This document shows positions 20,930 to 29,939 of a DNA stretch of 64,000 nt, piece by piece (position 1 is the first letter of the stretch; each line of letters starts with the position of its first letter). The stretch comes from Lachnospiraceae bacterium. GTDB taxonomy: Bacteria; Bacillota; Clostridia; Lachnospirales; Lachnospiraceae. A program made the position numbers and the translations under genes. The DNA lies in the NCBI GenBank assembly GCA_021628825.1, contig JAJXRY010000001.1, forward strand, positions 310,001 through 374,000, given 5' to 3'. The notes under the pieces are model-generated. The model worked only from the letters and a program-made list of their open reading frames with translations. It was not told the origin of the DNA and made no database searches.

Positions 20930-22235
20930 ATGAATCGATATTTACAGATTACGAATATCCATGGAAGGGAAATTCTGGATTCCAGAGGAAATCCGACAGT
21001 GGAAGCAGAGGTGGTGCTGACCGATACGGAAACCGGAGAACGGTTCTGTGCATATGCCGCCGTTCCTTCCGGGGCAAGTACCGGACAGTTTGAAGCAATT
21101 GAACTAAGGGACGGCGAGCCGAGATACTGCGGACTTGGTGTAAGAAAAGCCGTTGCAAACATCAATACCAGAATCAAGGAAGCACTGGTTGGGAAAAACG
21201 GGTTAAAGCAGCCTCTTATTGACCGGATTCTGATTGAAACAGATGGAACGGATAACAAAGGAAGCCTCGGAGCCAATGCCATGCTGGCGGTATCGCTTGC
21301 GAATGCCAAAGCAGCAGCCAAAGCAATGCGGCTGCCTCTCTATCAGTATCTGGGCGGTGTCAATGCCAAGGTACTTCCGATTCCCATGATGAACATCTTA
21401 AACGGGGGTGCGCATGCAGCCAACAATCTGGATGTACAGGAGTTTATGATTATGCCGGTCGGGGCCCATTCCTTTCAGGAAGGATTGCAGTGGTGTACGG
21501 AAGTCTTTCACCGTCTTGCTGATCTGTTAAGAAAGAAGGGACTGACCACCGCTGTCGGTGATGAGGGCGGTTTTGCACCGGATCTTTCCGGGGAGGAAGA
21601 GGCGATTGAATATATTCTGGAGGCAGTGAAAAAGGCAGGCTATAAGCCCGGAAAGGACTTTAAGATTGCCATGGATGCGGCAGCCTCTGAATGGAAGGGC
21701 GGACAGAAGGGCGAATATCTGCAGCCGAAGTCCGGGCAGTCTTTTACTTCGGAAGAGCTGATTGCACACTGGAAGCAGTTGATTACGAAATATCCGATTT
21801 TTTCCATTGAGGATGCACTGGACGAAGAGGACTGGTCGGGATGGCAGATGCTGACCGAAAAACTTGGCAATAAGGTACAGCTTGTCGGGGATGATCTGTT
21901 TGTAACCAATGCCAAACGGCTTGGAGCAGGAATCAAGCTTCATTGTGGTAATTCCATTCTGATTAAGTTAAACCAGATCGGTACACTTACTGAGACCATG
22001 GAAACGATTGACATTGCGCATAAGGCAGGTTATACAGCGGTAATTTCCCACCGGTCCGGGGAAACGGAGGACACAACCATTGCAGACCTTGCGGTTGCCA
22101 TGAACGCCGGACAGATTAAAACAGGAGCCCTCCCGGTCGGAGCGTGTGGCGAAATACAACCAGCTTCTGCGGATTGAGGAGGAGCTTGGAGAAACGGCGG
22201 TTTATCTGACCGGCTATGGGGATACGGAAAAATAG
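20930..22235 (+). CDS. eno: enolase, frameshift near the C-terminus
   Basis: Mg-dependent enzyme converting 2-phosphoglycerate to phosphoenolpyruvate; about 434 aa. Visible motifs: REILDSRGNPTVEAEV, PSGASTGQFEA, GDEGGFAPD, FSIEDALDEEDW, GDDLFVTN, LIKLNQIGTLTET and SHRSGETEDTTIADLAV (catalytic Lys and His regions). I chose ATG 20930 (AAAGTGAGG upstream) because it gives the normal N-terminus. The frame is lost at about 22128-22136, within a GCCCTCCCGG stretch; the missing end (VAKYNQLLRIEEELG) resumes in another frame. The shift is net +1 or -2 in a C-rich run, unlike the A/T expansions elsewhere. Confidence 0.95.
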
Positions 22236-22318
22236 AGAAGTTAAATAGAAAATATGAGACGAAAATTGAATGGAAAATTTTACCGTAGAATTTTTCTTCA
22301 AAATCCGGATGTTTACGG

Positions 22319-22347
22319 TTGACGTAACAAGGGAGAAAAGATAAACT
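22319..22347 (+). promoter_or_regulatory. promoter of the GH25 lysozyme gene
   Basis: TTGACG (22319-22324), 17 bp, TAAACT (22342-22347). Confidence 0.6.
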
Positions 22348-22386
22348 AAAAGAGTATGAAAAAAGATAAAGGGGTATCAGACACGA

Positions 22387-23832
22387 ATGAAAAAAAGATT
22401 TTTAAACATGTTGCAAAAGACCGTTGCGATGGCAATGGCCGTTGCGGTACTGGGAATGCTTCCCATGGGACAGGTATCTGCAGCGAATGCAAACGGGGCA
22501 ATTGCACAGGGCGTAGATGCTTCCAAGCACAACGGCGCGGTAAACTGGGGACAGGTTGCAGCATCAGGAATGCAGTTTGCTTTTATCAAGGTTGGAAGCA
22601 CCAATAGCGGTGTGGATCCGCAGTTTGCAGCAAACATTACGGGCGCACAGGCAGCAGGCATAAAGACCGGTATTTATCTGTATTCCTATGCAACGACACC
22701 GGAGCAGGCACAGCAGGAGGCAAACCTGGTTTTACAGTGGATCGAAGGCTATACCGTAAACTATCCGATCGTGTTTGATATTGAGGATAAATGTCATAAA
22801 AACTTAAGCAACCAGCAGCTCATTGATATTATCAATGCGTTTTGTACCACGATTGATGCGGCCGGTTATTATCCGATGGTTTATTCCTATAAGAATATGT
22901 TCGATACCAAGTTAAGCATCTGCGGCTGGGACCGCTGGGTGGCACAATATAACAGCTCCTGCGGACATACCAATAACGTATGCTTCTGGCAGTACAGCAG
23001 TTCGGGTAAGGTCAACGGATTTTCCGGAAGGGTGGATGTGAACTACCAGTTCAAGGATTACAGCAATCTGATTATTTCCGATGGATTTATTGAACATAAC
23101 GGAAATGTGCGTTTTTACCGGAACTGGAAGATGCAGAAAGGCTGGGTAGATTTCAATGATACCCGTTACTATCTGGACGGAGCCGGAAATCTGGTCCGCG
23201 GATGGTACACCGAAGGAGATAAGACCTATTATCTTACACCGGAAGACGGAAGCATTGCCAGAGGACAGCGTAATGTGGACGGTGCGGACTTTTACTTTAC
23301 GGCAGAGGGTGTAAAGACGGCAGGCCGGGTAGTGATCAACGACCAGAAGTTCTTTTACGAGCCTGCTAACAACGGAATTATGAAACGTGACTGGTACAGC
23401 GATGAGAAGGGAAATGTTTACTTCTTTGACCGTACCGATGGACATATGCTCACCGGCGCACAGGCGATTGACGGTGTGGAATTCCTGTTCAGTGCAGAAG
23501 GAATCCGTCAGACCGGATGGGTGACTTTGGAGAATGGAACTTTCTTCTATGATCCTGCGACCGGAGCAAAGGTCAGAGGATTCTACGATGATGCAGCCGG
23601 AAGACATTTTCTGTCTGCAGATGACGGACATCTGGTAACCGGAGCAGCAACGATCGAGAAGAAGAATTACTTCTTCAGTCCGGAAGGCGTGATGATGACC
23701 GGTATTGTGGAAACCGAAACCGGCAGCTACTACTATGATCCTGCAACCGGAGAACTTGTAAAGAATCAGGATCTGGAATTGAACGGAGCACTGTTCCATG
23801 CAGATAAAACAGGACTTTTAACAGCAGTTTAG
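22387..23832 (+). CDS. secreted GH25 lysozyme with C-terminal cell-wall-binding repeats
   Basis: 481 aa, intact. A Sec signal peptide (MKKRFLNML, hydrophobic core, cleavage near VSAANA) leads to a GH25 muramidase domain (about residues 40-225) with the catalytic motifs GVDASKHNG, YPIVFDIED and WQYSSSGKVNGFSGRVDVN. The rest is about ten short aromatic repeats of the choline/cell-wall-binding type (for example GWVDFNDTRYYLDG, GWYTEGDKTYYL, TGWVTLENGTFFYD), which should tether the enzyme to wall polymers. It cuts MurNAc-GlcNAc bonds, so cell-wall turnover or defence are the likely roles. It has its own promoter and follows eno. Confidence 0.95.
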   Translation: MKKRFLNMLQKTVAMAMAVAVLGMLPMGQVSAANANGAIAQGVDASKHNGAVNWGQVAASGMQFAFIKVGSTNSGVDPQFAANITGAQAAGIKTGIYLYSYATTPEQAQQEANLVLQWIEGYTVNYPIVFDIEDKCHKNLSNQQLIDIINAFCTTIDAAGYYPMVYSYKNMFDTKLSICGWDRWVAQYNSSCGHTNNVCFWQYSSSGKVNGFSGRVDVNYQFKDYSNLIISDGFIEHNGNVRFYRNWKMQKGWVDFNDTRYYLDGAGNLVRGWYTEGDKTYYLTPEDGSIARGQRNVDGADFYFTAEGVKTAGRVVINDQKFFYEPANNGIMKRDWYSDEKGNVYFFDRTDGHMLTGAQAIDGVEFLFSAEGIRQTGWVTLENGTFFYDPATGAKVRGFYDDAAGRHFLSADDGHLVTGAATIEKKNYFFSPEGVMMTGIVETETGSYYYDPATGELVKNQDLELNGALFHADKTGLLTAV

Positions 23833-23872
23833 GTTCCGGAAAATCCGGCGCAGACCACAGCAAAATAAGCAC

Positions 23873-23901
23873 TTGCAATTCATGGATACTTATGATAAAC
23901 T
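23873..23901 (+). promoter_or_regulatory. promoter of secG
   Basis: TTGCAA (23873-23878), 17 bp, TAAACT (23896-23901). Confidence 0.6.
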
Positions 23902-23931
23902 AGACCTTGCTTGGCGTTAGGAGGTAATGAA

Positions 23932-24171
23932 ATGGCAGTCGTAAAGATTATTATTCAGATTATTTTCATATTATTATGTATCGCACTTACGATACTGGTA
24001 TTAATGCAGGAAGGAAAGTCAGCAGGACTTGGAGCCATTAGTGGTATGGCAGAGACTTACTGGGGTAAGAACAAGGGACGTTCCATGGAAGGTAATCTCG
24101 TGAAGATCACGAAGTATCTGGCCATCGGATTTATGTTGATTTCTATTGTTTTGAATTTGAGCGTATTTTAA
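23932..24171 (+). CDS. secG: preprotein translocase subunit SecG
   Basis: 79-aa inner-membrane protein with two transmembrane helices (residues about 5-22 and 55-77) joined by a loop with LVLMQEGKSAGLGA and the conserved GMAETYWGKNKGRS region, the typical SecG pattern. It assists SecYE-mediated export. ATG 23932 has AGGAGG at 23919-23924; the longer in-frame TTG start at 23911 would cover the ribosome site. secG upstream of rnr and smpB is a common Firmicutes order, kept here although the hairpin repeat intervenes. Confidence 0.95.
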   Translation: MAVVKIIIQIIFILLCIALTILVLMQEGKSAGLGAISGMAETYWGKNKGRSMEGNLVKITKYLAIGFMLISIVLNLSVF

Positions 24172-24183
24172 AGAGCTTGGTTG

Positions 24184-24212
24184 AGGGCATTCCTGTTGGG
24201 AATGCCCTTTTT
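24184..24212 (+). terminator. Rho-independent terminator after secG
   Basis: AGGGCATTCC (24184-24193), TGTTG loop, GGAATGCCCT (24199-24208), then T to 24212. Confidence 0.9.
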
Positions 24213-24220
24213 ATGTAGAG

Positions 24221-24435
24221 CACTTAGTGAAAGCAAGTCAAAGACGCAGCTTGAACTTAGTGCGAACGATACCTGTGCACTTAATAAGAACAAGCAAAGC
24301 GCAGTTCGAATTTAGTGCAGCAGGTACATGTAGAGTATTTAGTGAAAGCAAATGTAAGAGATAGTTCGAATTTAGTGCAGCAGGTACATGTAGAGTATTT
24401 AGTGAAAGCAGATGTAAGAGATGGCTTGAACTAAT
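24221..24435. repeat. four tandem CTTAGTG hairpin-repeat units between secG and rnr
   Basis: Four units about 60 bp apart; the last three are in exact 60-bp register, the third and fourth almost identical. Each reads CA(C/-)TTAGTGAA, an arm, a GAA-rich loop, a complementary arm, then GAA(C/T)TTAGTGC. Arms: AAGC/GCTT (24231-24234, 24249-24252), GAAC/GTTC (24288-24291, 24304-24307), GAA/TTC (24344-24346, 24365-24367), AAGC/GCTT (24406-24409, 24424-24427). The same unit occurs twice at 2547-2642. It occupies nearly the whole 291-bp spacer and contains no ORF. Confidence 0.8.
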
Positions 24436-24462
24436 GCAGCAGGTATATGAGGAATAGAAACC

Positions 24463-26598
24463 GTGAAGAAGAAAACAAGAGAAGAACGGAAAAACTTAAT
24501 CATACAGCTTGTAGAGGACTCCTGTTATGTTCCGATGAAAGAAAAGGAGCTTGCAATCTTCATGCAGGTAGAGCCGGAGGAGAGGGAAGAATTAAAGTCG
24601 ATTCTCCAGGAGCTTTTGAATGAAGGAAGCCTCCAGATGACGAAGCGTGGCAAGTACATCAAGGGAGACGGACAGGCGAAGCAGCAGGTGGGAACCTTTA
24701 TCAGCAACAGCCGCGGCTTTGGATTCGTGGAGGTCGAAGGTCAGGAAGAAGACCTGTTTATACCGGAGGAGTATACAGGCGGGGCGTTTCATCTGGATAC
24801 GGTTCAGGTGGAGCTTCTGAAGGAACAGCGCGGTAAGCGCAAGGAAGCCAAGGTCACCGGAATTTTGATGCATGGGATTGAGCAGGTGGTCGGAACCTAT
24901 GATAAAGGTAAGAGTTTCGGTTTCGTGATCCCCGATAATGAGAAGCTGAATACGGATATTTTTATTCCGGTGGAGCGTTCAAAGGGGGCAGTAACCGGAC
25001 ATAAGGTGGTTGCACAGATCACAGATTACGGGGATGCAAAGCATAAGCCGGAAGGCAAAATCATAGAGATTCTAGGACATGTGAACGATCCGGGAGTGGA
25101 TATTTTATCGATTGTGAAGGGCTTCGATCTTCCGACGGAATTTCCGGAGCGGGTGCTGAACCAGGCAGAGCGGGTAGCAAAGGAAGTATCGGAGGCAGAC
25201 CGCGACGGACGTAAAGACCTGCGGGAACTGATGACTGTTACGATAGACGGAGAGGATGCAAAGGATTTAGACGATGCAATCAGCCTGTCCTACGAGGATG
25301 GAAAATATTATCTTGGAGTGCATATTGCGGATGTCTCGAACTATGTGCAGGAAAATTCAGCACTGGACCGGGAAGCGTTGGAGCGTGGAACGAGTGTTTA
25401 TCTGGTAGACCGGGTGATTCCGATGCTGCCACATGTACTGAGTAATGGCATGTGTTCCCTGAACATGGGAGAGGATCGACTTGCCCTAAGCTGTCTTATG
25501 ACCGTAGATCAAAAGGGCAATGTTATCGACCACGAGATCGTAGAGAGTGTCATTCATGTGGACGAGCGCATGAACTATACCGATGTGAATAAGATTCTTG
25601 AAGAACATGATCCGGCACTTTGTAAACGGTACGAGGCACAGGTTCCCATGTTCCACTGTATGAAGGAACTGGCAGACATTCTCCGTGAGAAAAGAAAGAG
25701 CAGAGGATCCATTGACTTTGATTTCCCGGAGAGTAAAATTGAATTGGATAAAGAAGGAAATCCGATCTCCATTAAACCTTATGAAAGAAGAATTGCCAAT
25801 AAGATCATTGAGGATTTTATGCTGCTTGCGAATGAGACCGTGGCACAGCATTTTTACTGGATGGAGATTCCGTTCGTATACCGTACCCACGAAACTCCTG
25901 ATCCAGAAAAGATTATGAAACTTGGTACTTTTATCCGGAACTTCGGATATAATATAAAGGTAAAGACCGGGGATAACGAAATTCATCCAAAGGAAATTCA
26001 GAAGCTTTTGGGGAAGATTGAGGGAACTCCGGAAGAGGCACTGCTCAGTCGTCTGACACTTCGAAGCATGAAACGGGCTTCTTACCAGACGGAATGTATG
26101 GGACATTTTGGACTGGCCTGTCCGTATTATTGTCACTTCACTTCACCGATCCGGCGTTATCCGGATCTGCAGATTCATCGGATTATCAAGGAACAGCTCC
26201 GGGGCAGAATGGATGGCAAAAGAATTCTTCACTACGAAGAAATCCTTCCGGAAGTGGCAAAGCATTCCTCCCAGATGGAACGCCGTGCCGACGAGGCAGA
26301 GCGTGAAACCGAGAAGCTGAAGAAAGCACAGTACATGGTGAGCAGAATCGGAGAGAAATTTGAAGGTGTGATCTCCGGTGTGACGGCATGGGGAATCTAT
26401 GTGGAGCTGCCCAACACCGTAGAAGGCATGGTCCATGTATCCCGCATGGCAGGCGATTATTACTATTACGATGAACAGGCATATGAAATGATTGGCCGGG
26501 ATACCGGCAGAACCTTCCGGTTGGGACAGAAGGTGGATGTGATTGTGGATGATGTCGATCTGCAGATGAAATCCGTGGATTTTGTGCTGCAGAATTAG
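24463..26598 (+). CDS. rnr: ribonuclease R
   Basis: 711-aa 3'-5' exoribonuclease, intact. Domain order: N-terminal helix-turn-helix-like region (residues about 1-65), two cold-shock OB folds (SNSRGFGFVEVEG, DKGKSFGFVIPD), the RNB catalytic domain with GEDAKDLDDAISL and VHIADVSNYV, HFTSPIRRYPDL, and a C-terminal S1 domain (GVISGVTAWGIYVELPNTVEGMVHV). It starts at GTG 24463 with GAGGAA upstream. RNase R works with SmpB-tmRNA in trans-translation quality control and degrades the defective mRNA; all three genes are consecutive here. Confidence 0.97.
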   Translation: MKKKTREERKNLIIQLVEDSCYVPMKEKELAIFMQVEPEEREELKSILQELLNEGSLQMTKRGKYIKGDGQAKQQVGTFISNSRGFGFVEVEGQEEDLFIPEEYTGGAFHLDTVQVELLKEQRGKRKEAKVTGILMHGIEQVVGTYDKGKSFGFVIPDNEKLNTDIFIPVERSKGAVTGHKVVAQITDYGDAKHKPEGKIIEILGHVNDPGVDILSIVKGFDLPTEFPERVLNQAERVAKEVSEADRDGRKDLRELMTVTIDGEDAKDLDDAISLSYEDGKYYLGVHIADVSNYVQENSALDREALERGTSVYLVDRVIPMLPHVLSNGMCSLNMGEDRLALSCLMTVDQKGNVIDHEIVESVIHVDERMNYTDVNKILEEHDPALCKRYEAQVPMFHCMKELADILREKRKSRGSIDFDFPESKIELDKEGNPISIKPYERRIANKIIEDFMLLANETVAQHFYWMEIPFVYRTHETPDPEKIMKLGTFIRNFGYNIKVKTGDNEIHPKEIQKLLGKIEGTPEEALLSRLTLRSMKRASYQTECMGHFGLACPYYCHFTSPIRRYPDLQIHRIIKEQLRGRMDGKRILHYEEILPEVAKHSSQMERRADEAERETEKLKKAQYMVSRIGEKFEGVISGVTAWGIYVELPNTVEGMVHVSRMAGDYYYYDEQAYEMIGRDTGRTFRLGQKVDVIVDDVDLQMKSVDFVLQN

Positions 26599-26625
26599 CA
26601 GAAGGAGTCAGAAAGGCTTACGATT

Positions 26626-27093
26626 ATGGCAAAAGAAGAATTGAAGCTTGTAGCAAATAATAAAAAAGCATATCATGACTATTTTATCGAAGAAAAGTAT
26701 GAGGCAGGGCTTGTTTTACATGGAACGGAAGTAAAATCCCTGCGTATGGGAAAATGCAGTATCAAGGAAGCCTTTATCCGGATTGAAAACGGCGAGGTGT
26801 TCATTTACGGCATGCATATCAGCCCGTATGAAAAGGGTAATATTTTCAATAAAGATCCGTTGCGCGTCCGGAAACTTCTTCTGCACAAATCGCAGATCCA
26901 GAAGCTTATTGGAAACAGCGCCGAGAAGGGATACACCATTGTGCCTCTGCAGGTTTATTTCAGCAATGGAAGAGCCAAAATCGAAATTGGTCTTGCCAAA
27001 GGTAAGAAGCTGTACGACAAGCGGCAGGATATTGCAAAGAAAGATCAGAAGCGGGAAGCCGAGAAGGAATTAAAAGTCCGTCTCCGTGCGTAA
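26626..27093 (+). CDS. smpB: SsrA-binding protein SmpB
   Basis: 155 aa, intact. The OB-fold SmpB signature ADEE-like start (KAYHDYFIEEKYEAGLVL), GTEVKSLRMGKCSIKEAF and the basic C-terminal tail (GKKLYDKRQDIAKKDQKRE) are present. It binds tmRNA and delivers it to stalled ribosomes. It lies 27 bp after rnr and 64 bp before the tmRNA gene. Confidence 0.98.
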   Translation: MAKEELKLVANNKKAYHDYFIEEKYEAGLVLHGTEVKSLRMGKCSIKEAFIRIENGEVFIYGMHISPYEKGNIFNKDPLRVRKLLLHKSQIQKLIGNSAEKGYTIVPLQVYFSNGRAKIEIGLAKGKKLYDKRQDIAKKDQKREAEKELKVRLRA

Positions 27094-27098
27094 GGCAG

Positions 27099-27128
27099 TT
27101 GCTTTTTTTGAATGCATTATAATATAAT
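27099..27128 (+). promoter_or_regulatory. promoter of ssrA
   Basis: TTGCTT (27099-27104), 18 bp, TATAAT (27123-27128); a second overlapping TATAAT is at 27118-27123. Confidence 0.65.
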
Positions 27129-27157
27129 CAGAATAGTTCATAATACGAAATCAACAC

Positions 27158-27506
27158 GGGATAGTAAAGGTTTCGACAGGGGTCTTGCAGCTGGAGAAGC
27201 TATCCGCAGGCGATGCGTCAAATCGCAAAAATAAATATAAACGCTGACGAAAAATTAGCATTTGCTGCCTAAGGGCAGCTGTCTGACTTAGTGCACCTAC
27301 ACATTAAGATCCAGGCATCAACGATGTAGGAAACGACATGGGCTAAGCTTTGCCCCCATGGGCGTACCATGAAGCTACTGAAACCTGAAGGGCGTCTACC
27401 TCCGTCAGGCAGAGGGAATGGTGAGCAATCACGGAATTGGATGACTATGATAGTAGAAGGACAGGGAATGGGTCTTTGGACGCGGGTTCGACTCCCGCCT
27501 ATTCCA
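27158..27506 (+). ncRNA. ssrA: transfer-messenger RNA (tmRNA)
   Basis: 349 nt. The ends form an alanine-type acceptor stem: GGGATAG (27158-27164) pairs with CTATTCC (27499-27505) with the G3-U70 identity pair and discriminator A at 27506; CCA is not encoded. The T arm reads GGTTCGACTCCC. The tag ORF starts at resume codon GCA 27225-27227 (preceded by AATC as in other tmRNAs) and encodes AKININADEKLAFAA before TAA 27270-27272, 15 codons. The tail LAFAA fits a protease-recognised degradation tag. Pseudoknot-forming GC stretches follow. Confidence 0.95.
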
Positions 27507-27511
27507 GCTTA

Positions 27512-27538
27512 AAAGCCTGGTGGTTGCCGGGCTTTTTT
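27512..27538 (+). terminator. Rho-independent terminator after ssrA
   Basis: AAAGCCTGG (27512-27520) pairs with CCGGGCTTT (27527-27535) around a 6-nt loop, continuing into T. Confidence 0.85.
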
Positions 27539-27563
27539 AAAAATAACACGAAGGAGACTGAAT

Positions 27564-28416
27564 ATGATTCGCATTTTTTTCAGACAGCACCTGTGACTTA
27601 TCCAAAGAACTGGTTGACCGCTATGACATCACTATTTTACCTTTGCATATTCTACTTGGAGAAGAGGAATTCCTGGATGGAGTGAATATTACACCCGATG
27701 AGATTTACAAGTGGTCGGACGAACATAAGACGACACCGAAGACCTCGGCCGTTTCGATTGAAAATGTGATGAAGGCAGCGGGGCCTTATCTGGATCAGGG
27801 GGATGAGATTATATCCTTCTCCATTTCGAATGATATGTCGACATCCGGGAATGTAATGCATATGGCAGCCGCAGAGCTGGAAGCAGAGGAACGATTCCAT
27901 GTAATCAATTCGGCAAACCTTTCTACCGGCATCGGACTTCTTGTTATTGAAGCCGCCATTATGGCAAAGGAAGGAAAGACGGCGGAAGAAATCATTACGA
28001 AAATCGAGGAGTTAAAGCCTCTGGTACGGGCAAGCTTTGTGGTAGATACGTTAACCTATCTCTATCGTGGAGGCCGCTGCAGCGGACTGGCTGCTCTCGC
28101 AGGCGGTGCTTTGAAGCTGCATCCGCAGATCGTTGTCGTAGACGGGGTGATGAAGCCTGCGAAGAAATACAGAGGAAACATCATGCGTGCAACCCTGGAC
28201 TATGTGAAGGATATGGAATCTGCTATTCTGAATGCCCACAAGGACCGTGTGTTTATCACGCACTCCGGAAGTGATCCCAAGGTTGTTCAGGAAGTGTATG
28301 ATTATCTCGAGGGACTCCATTATTTTGATGAAATCTGCATAACCAGAGCCGGAGGCGTTGTATCTAGCCATTGCGGATACGGAACACTCGGTGTTCTGTT
28401 TATTGCAAACGAATAA
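27564..28416 (+). CDS. DegV family fatty-acid-binding protein, one frameshift
   Basis: 283 aa corrected. DegV proteins bind a fatty acid and, as FakB, present it to the FakA kinase for phosphorylation; no fakA is in the window. Motifs: MIRIFSDSTCDLSKEL, DEYIDGV-like loop EEEFLDGVNITPDEIY, TSAVSIENV, SISNDMSTSGN and the C-terminal FITHSGSDP with GTLGVLFIAN. The N-terminus is cut off by T7 at 27574-27580 (six expected). AAGGAG precedes ATG 27564. Confidence 0.93.
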
Positions 28417-28438
28417 GATGCTGGGATAAGGAGCTTGT

Positions 28439-29068
28439 ATGGAAGATCAGAAAGAGCTTGTCGTTGGCGGCTACCGGTTTGACCGTATATCCGATGCCAG
28501 TGAAGCGGCGCTTGAAATTGAAAAGGCAACCTATTTTGAACAGCGCATTGCCGGGAGAAGTCCGGAGAATATGCTGGCTATTTATGATAAAGTACTGGAT
28601 GAAAGAATTTTCGTTACCCCCATAGGATGGGAGTATCTGAAATGTTTTTGCAGGCGAGATTGAAGGAAGAAGGAATTGACGCGAAACGGATCCGTCCGAT
28701 TCCTCTGTATCACACCTTTCATTTCCAAAAGGTGGATGAGCAGAAGAATAAAAGGTGTTGCGAGGGAACGGATTCATCCCTCCACGAAGAAGAAAATGAC
28801 TGCCGCAGACAAAATGCGGATTTCAGTGATCACAAATGTGATTCTGGTTTTGCTGGTAGCAGTATTGTTTATCATTACCTTAAACGGTGAAAATGCGAAT
28901 GCCCTGAATTACCGTAAGGCTATTCAGAACGAGTATGCTTCATGGGAACAGGAACTGACAGAGCGTGAGAAGGCTGTCAAAGAGAAAGAGCAGGAATTAC
29001 AGATAGAGAATGATAAGGATGCTTTGGAAGCATCGGAAGCGGTAGAGGATACCCCGGACGGAACATAA
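28439..29068 (+). CDS. conserved one-TM protein with C-terminal coiled coil, unknown function, two frameshifts
   Basis: 209 aa after repair. Cytosolic part of about 125 residues (ELVVGGYRFDRISDASEAA, then a two-helix segment around EKATYFEQRI), a basic stretch (HPSTKKKMTAADKMR), one transmembrane helix (ISVITNVILVLLVAVLFIITL) and a charged coiled coil (WEQELTEREKAVKEKEQEL). Two run errors cancel: T5 at 28645-28649, where six would restore frame, and A4 at 28750-28753, where three are expected. I do not recognise the family. It lies between degV and a two-component system. Confidence 0.7.
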
Positions 29069-29098
29069 GGAAGATTACCTGAGAAAGGCGGTACATAG

Positions 29099-29773
29099 AT
29101 GGATCGATTGAAAATACTTGTAGCAGATGATGAAAGCCGTATGAGGAAGCTGGTAAAGGATTTCCTTTTAAAGAGTAATTTTGAGGTGCTGGAAGCAGAA
29201 GATGGCAGCCAGGCGCTTGATCTGTTTTATGCAACCAAGGATATTGCACTCATTATTCTTGATGTGATGATGCCGAAAATGGATGGCTTTGAAGTGTGCC
29301 GGGAGATCCGTCAGACTTCACAGGTGCCGATTATCATGCTGACTGCGAAGGGAGACGAAAGAGACGAACTTCAGGGATTCCAGCTCGGCGTAGACGAATA
29401 TATTACGAAGCCGTTCAGTCCGAAGATTCTGGTGGCCCGTGTAGAAGCTGTACTGCGGAGAACCAATCAGGCAGAAGAAACCGAGCTTCTGGAATATGGC
29501 GGCATTGTCGTGGATAAGACCGCACACAGCGTTACCATTGATGGAAAGCCGGTGGACCTAAGCTTTAAGGAATTTGAACTGCTTACCTATTTTATGGAAA
29601 ATAAAGGAATTGCTTTATCCAGGGAAAAAATCTTAAATCATGTCTGGAATTATGATTATTTCGGCGATGCCAGAACAATCGATACGCATGTGAAGAAGCT
29701 TCGCAGCAAGCTTGGGGACAAGGGTGATTTGATCAAGACGATCTGGGGCGTTGGCTATAAGATGGGAGATTAA
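29099..29773 (+). CDS. OmpR-family response regulator
   Basis: 224 aa, intact. Receiver domain with the acidic pocket VADDE, phosphoacceptor Asp in LILDVMMPKMDGFE, Thr in MLTAKGD and Lys in YITKPFSP; C-terminal winged helix (VDLSFKEFELLTYFMENKG, TIDTHVKKLRSKLGD). It is a DNA-binding transcription regulator, most likely phosphorylated by the sensor kinase encoded 166 bp downstream. AAAGGCGG precedes the ATG. Confidence 0.97.
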   Translation: MDRLKILVADDESRMRKLVKDFLLKSNFEVLEAEDGSQALDLFYATKDIALIILDVMMPKMDGFEVCREIRQTSQVPIIMLTAKGDERDELQGFQLGVDEYITKPFSPKILVARVEAVLRRTNQAEETELLEYGGIVVDKTAHSVTIDGKPVDLSFKEFELLTYFMENKGIALSREKILNHVWNYDYFGDARTIDTHVKKLRSKLGDKGDLIKTIWGVGYKMGD

Positions 29774-29939
29774 ACATTGAAAAACCCATATGAAAGCAGG
29801 GGCAGCGATTGCATATAACTAAAATATAACTGAAATAGAGGGGAGGAGTCTGATTTGAATAAGCAGGCTTCTTTTTGAGTATAGCATCTGGCAAAAACTC
29901 ATAAGCAGCAAAAAGAGGGACAGTTTGGGAGGAACAAGC

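Noticed and set aside
2547..24435. CRISPR-like array
   Set aside because: The 60-bp units at 24221 are hairpin repeats without unique spacers of constant length, and no cas genes are present.
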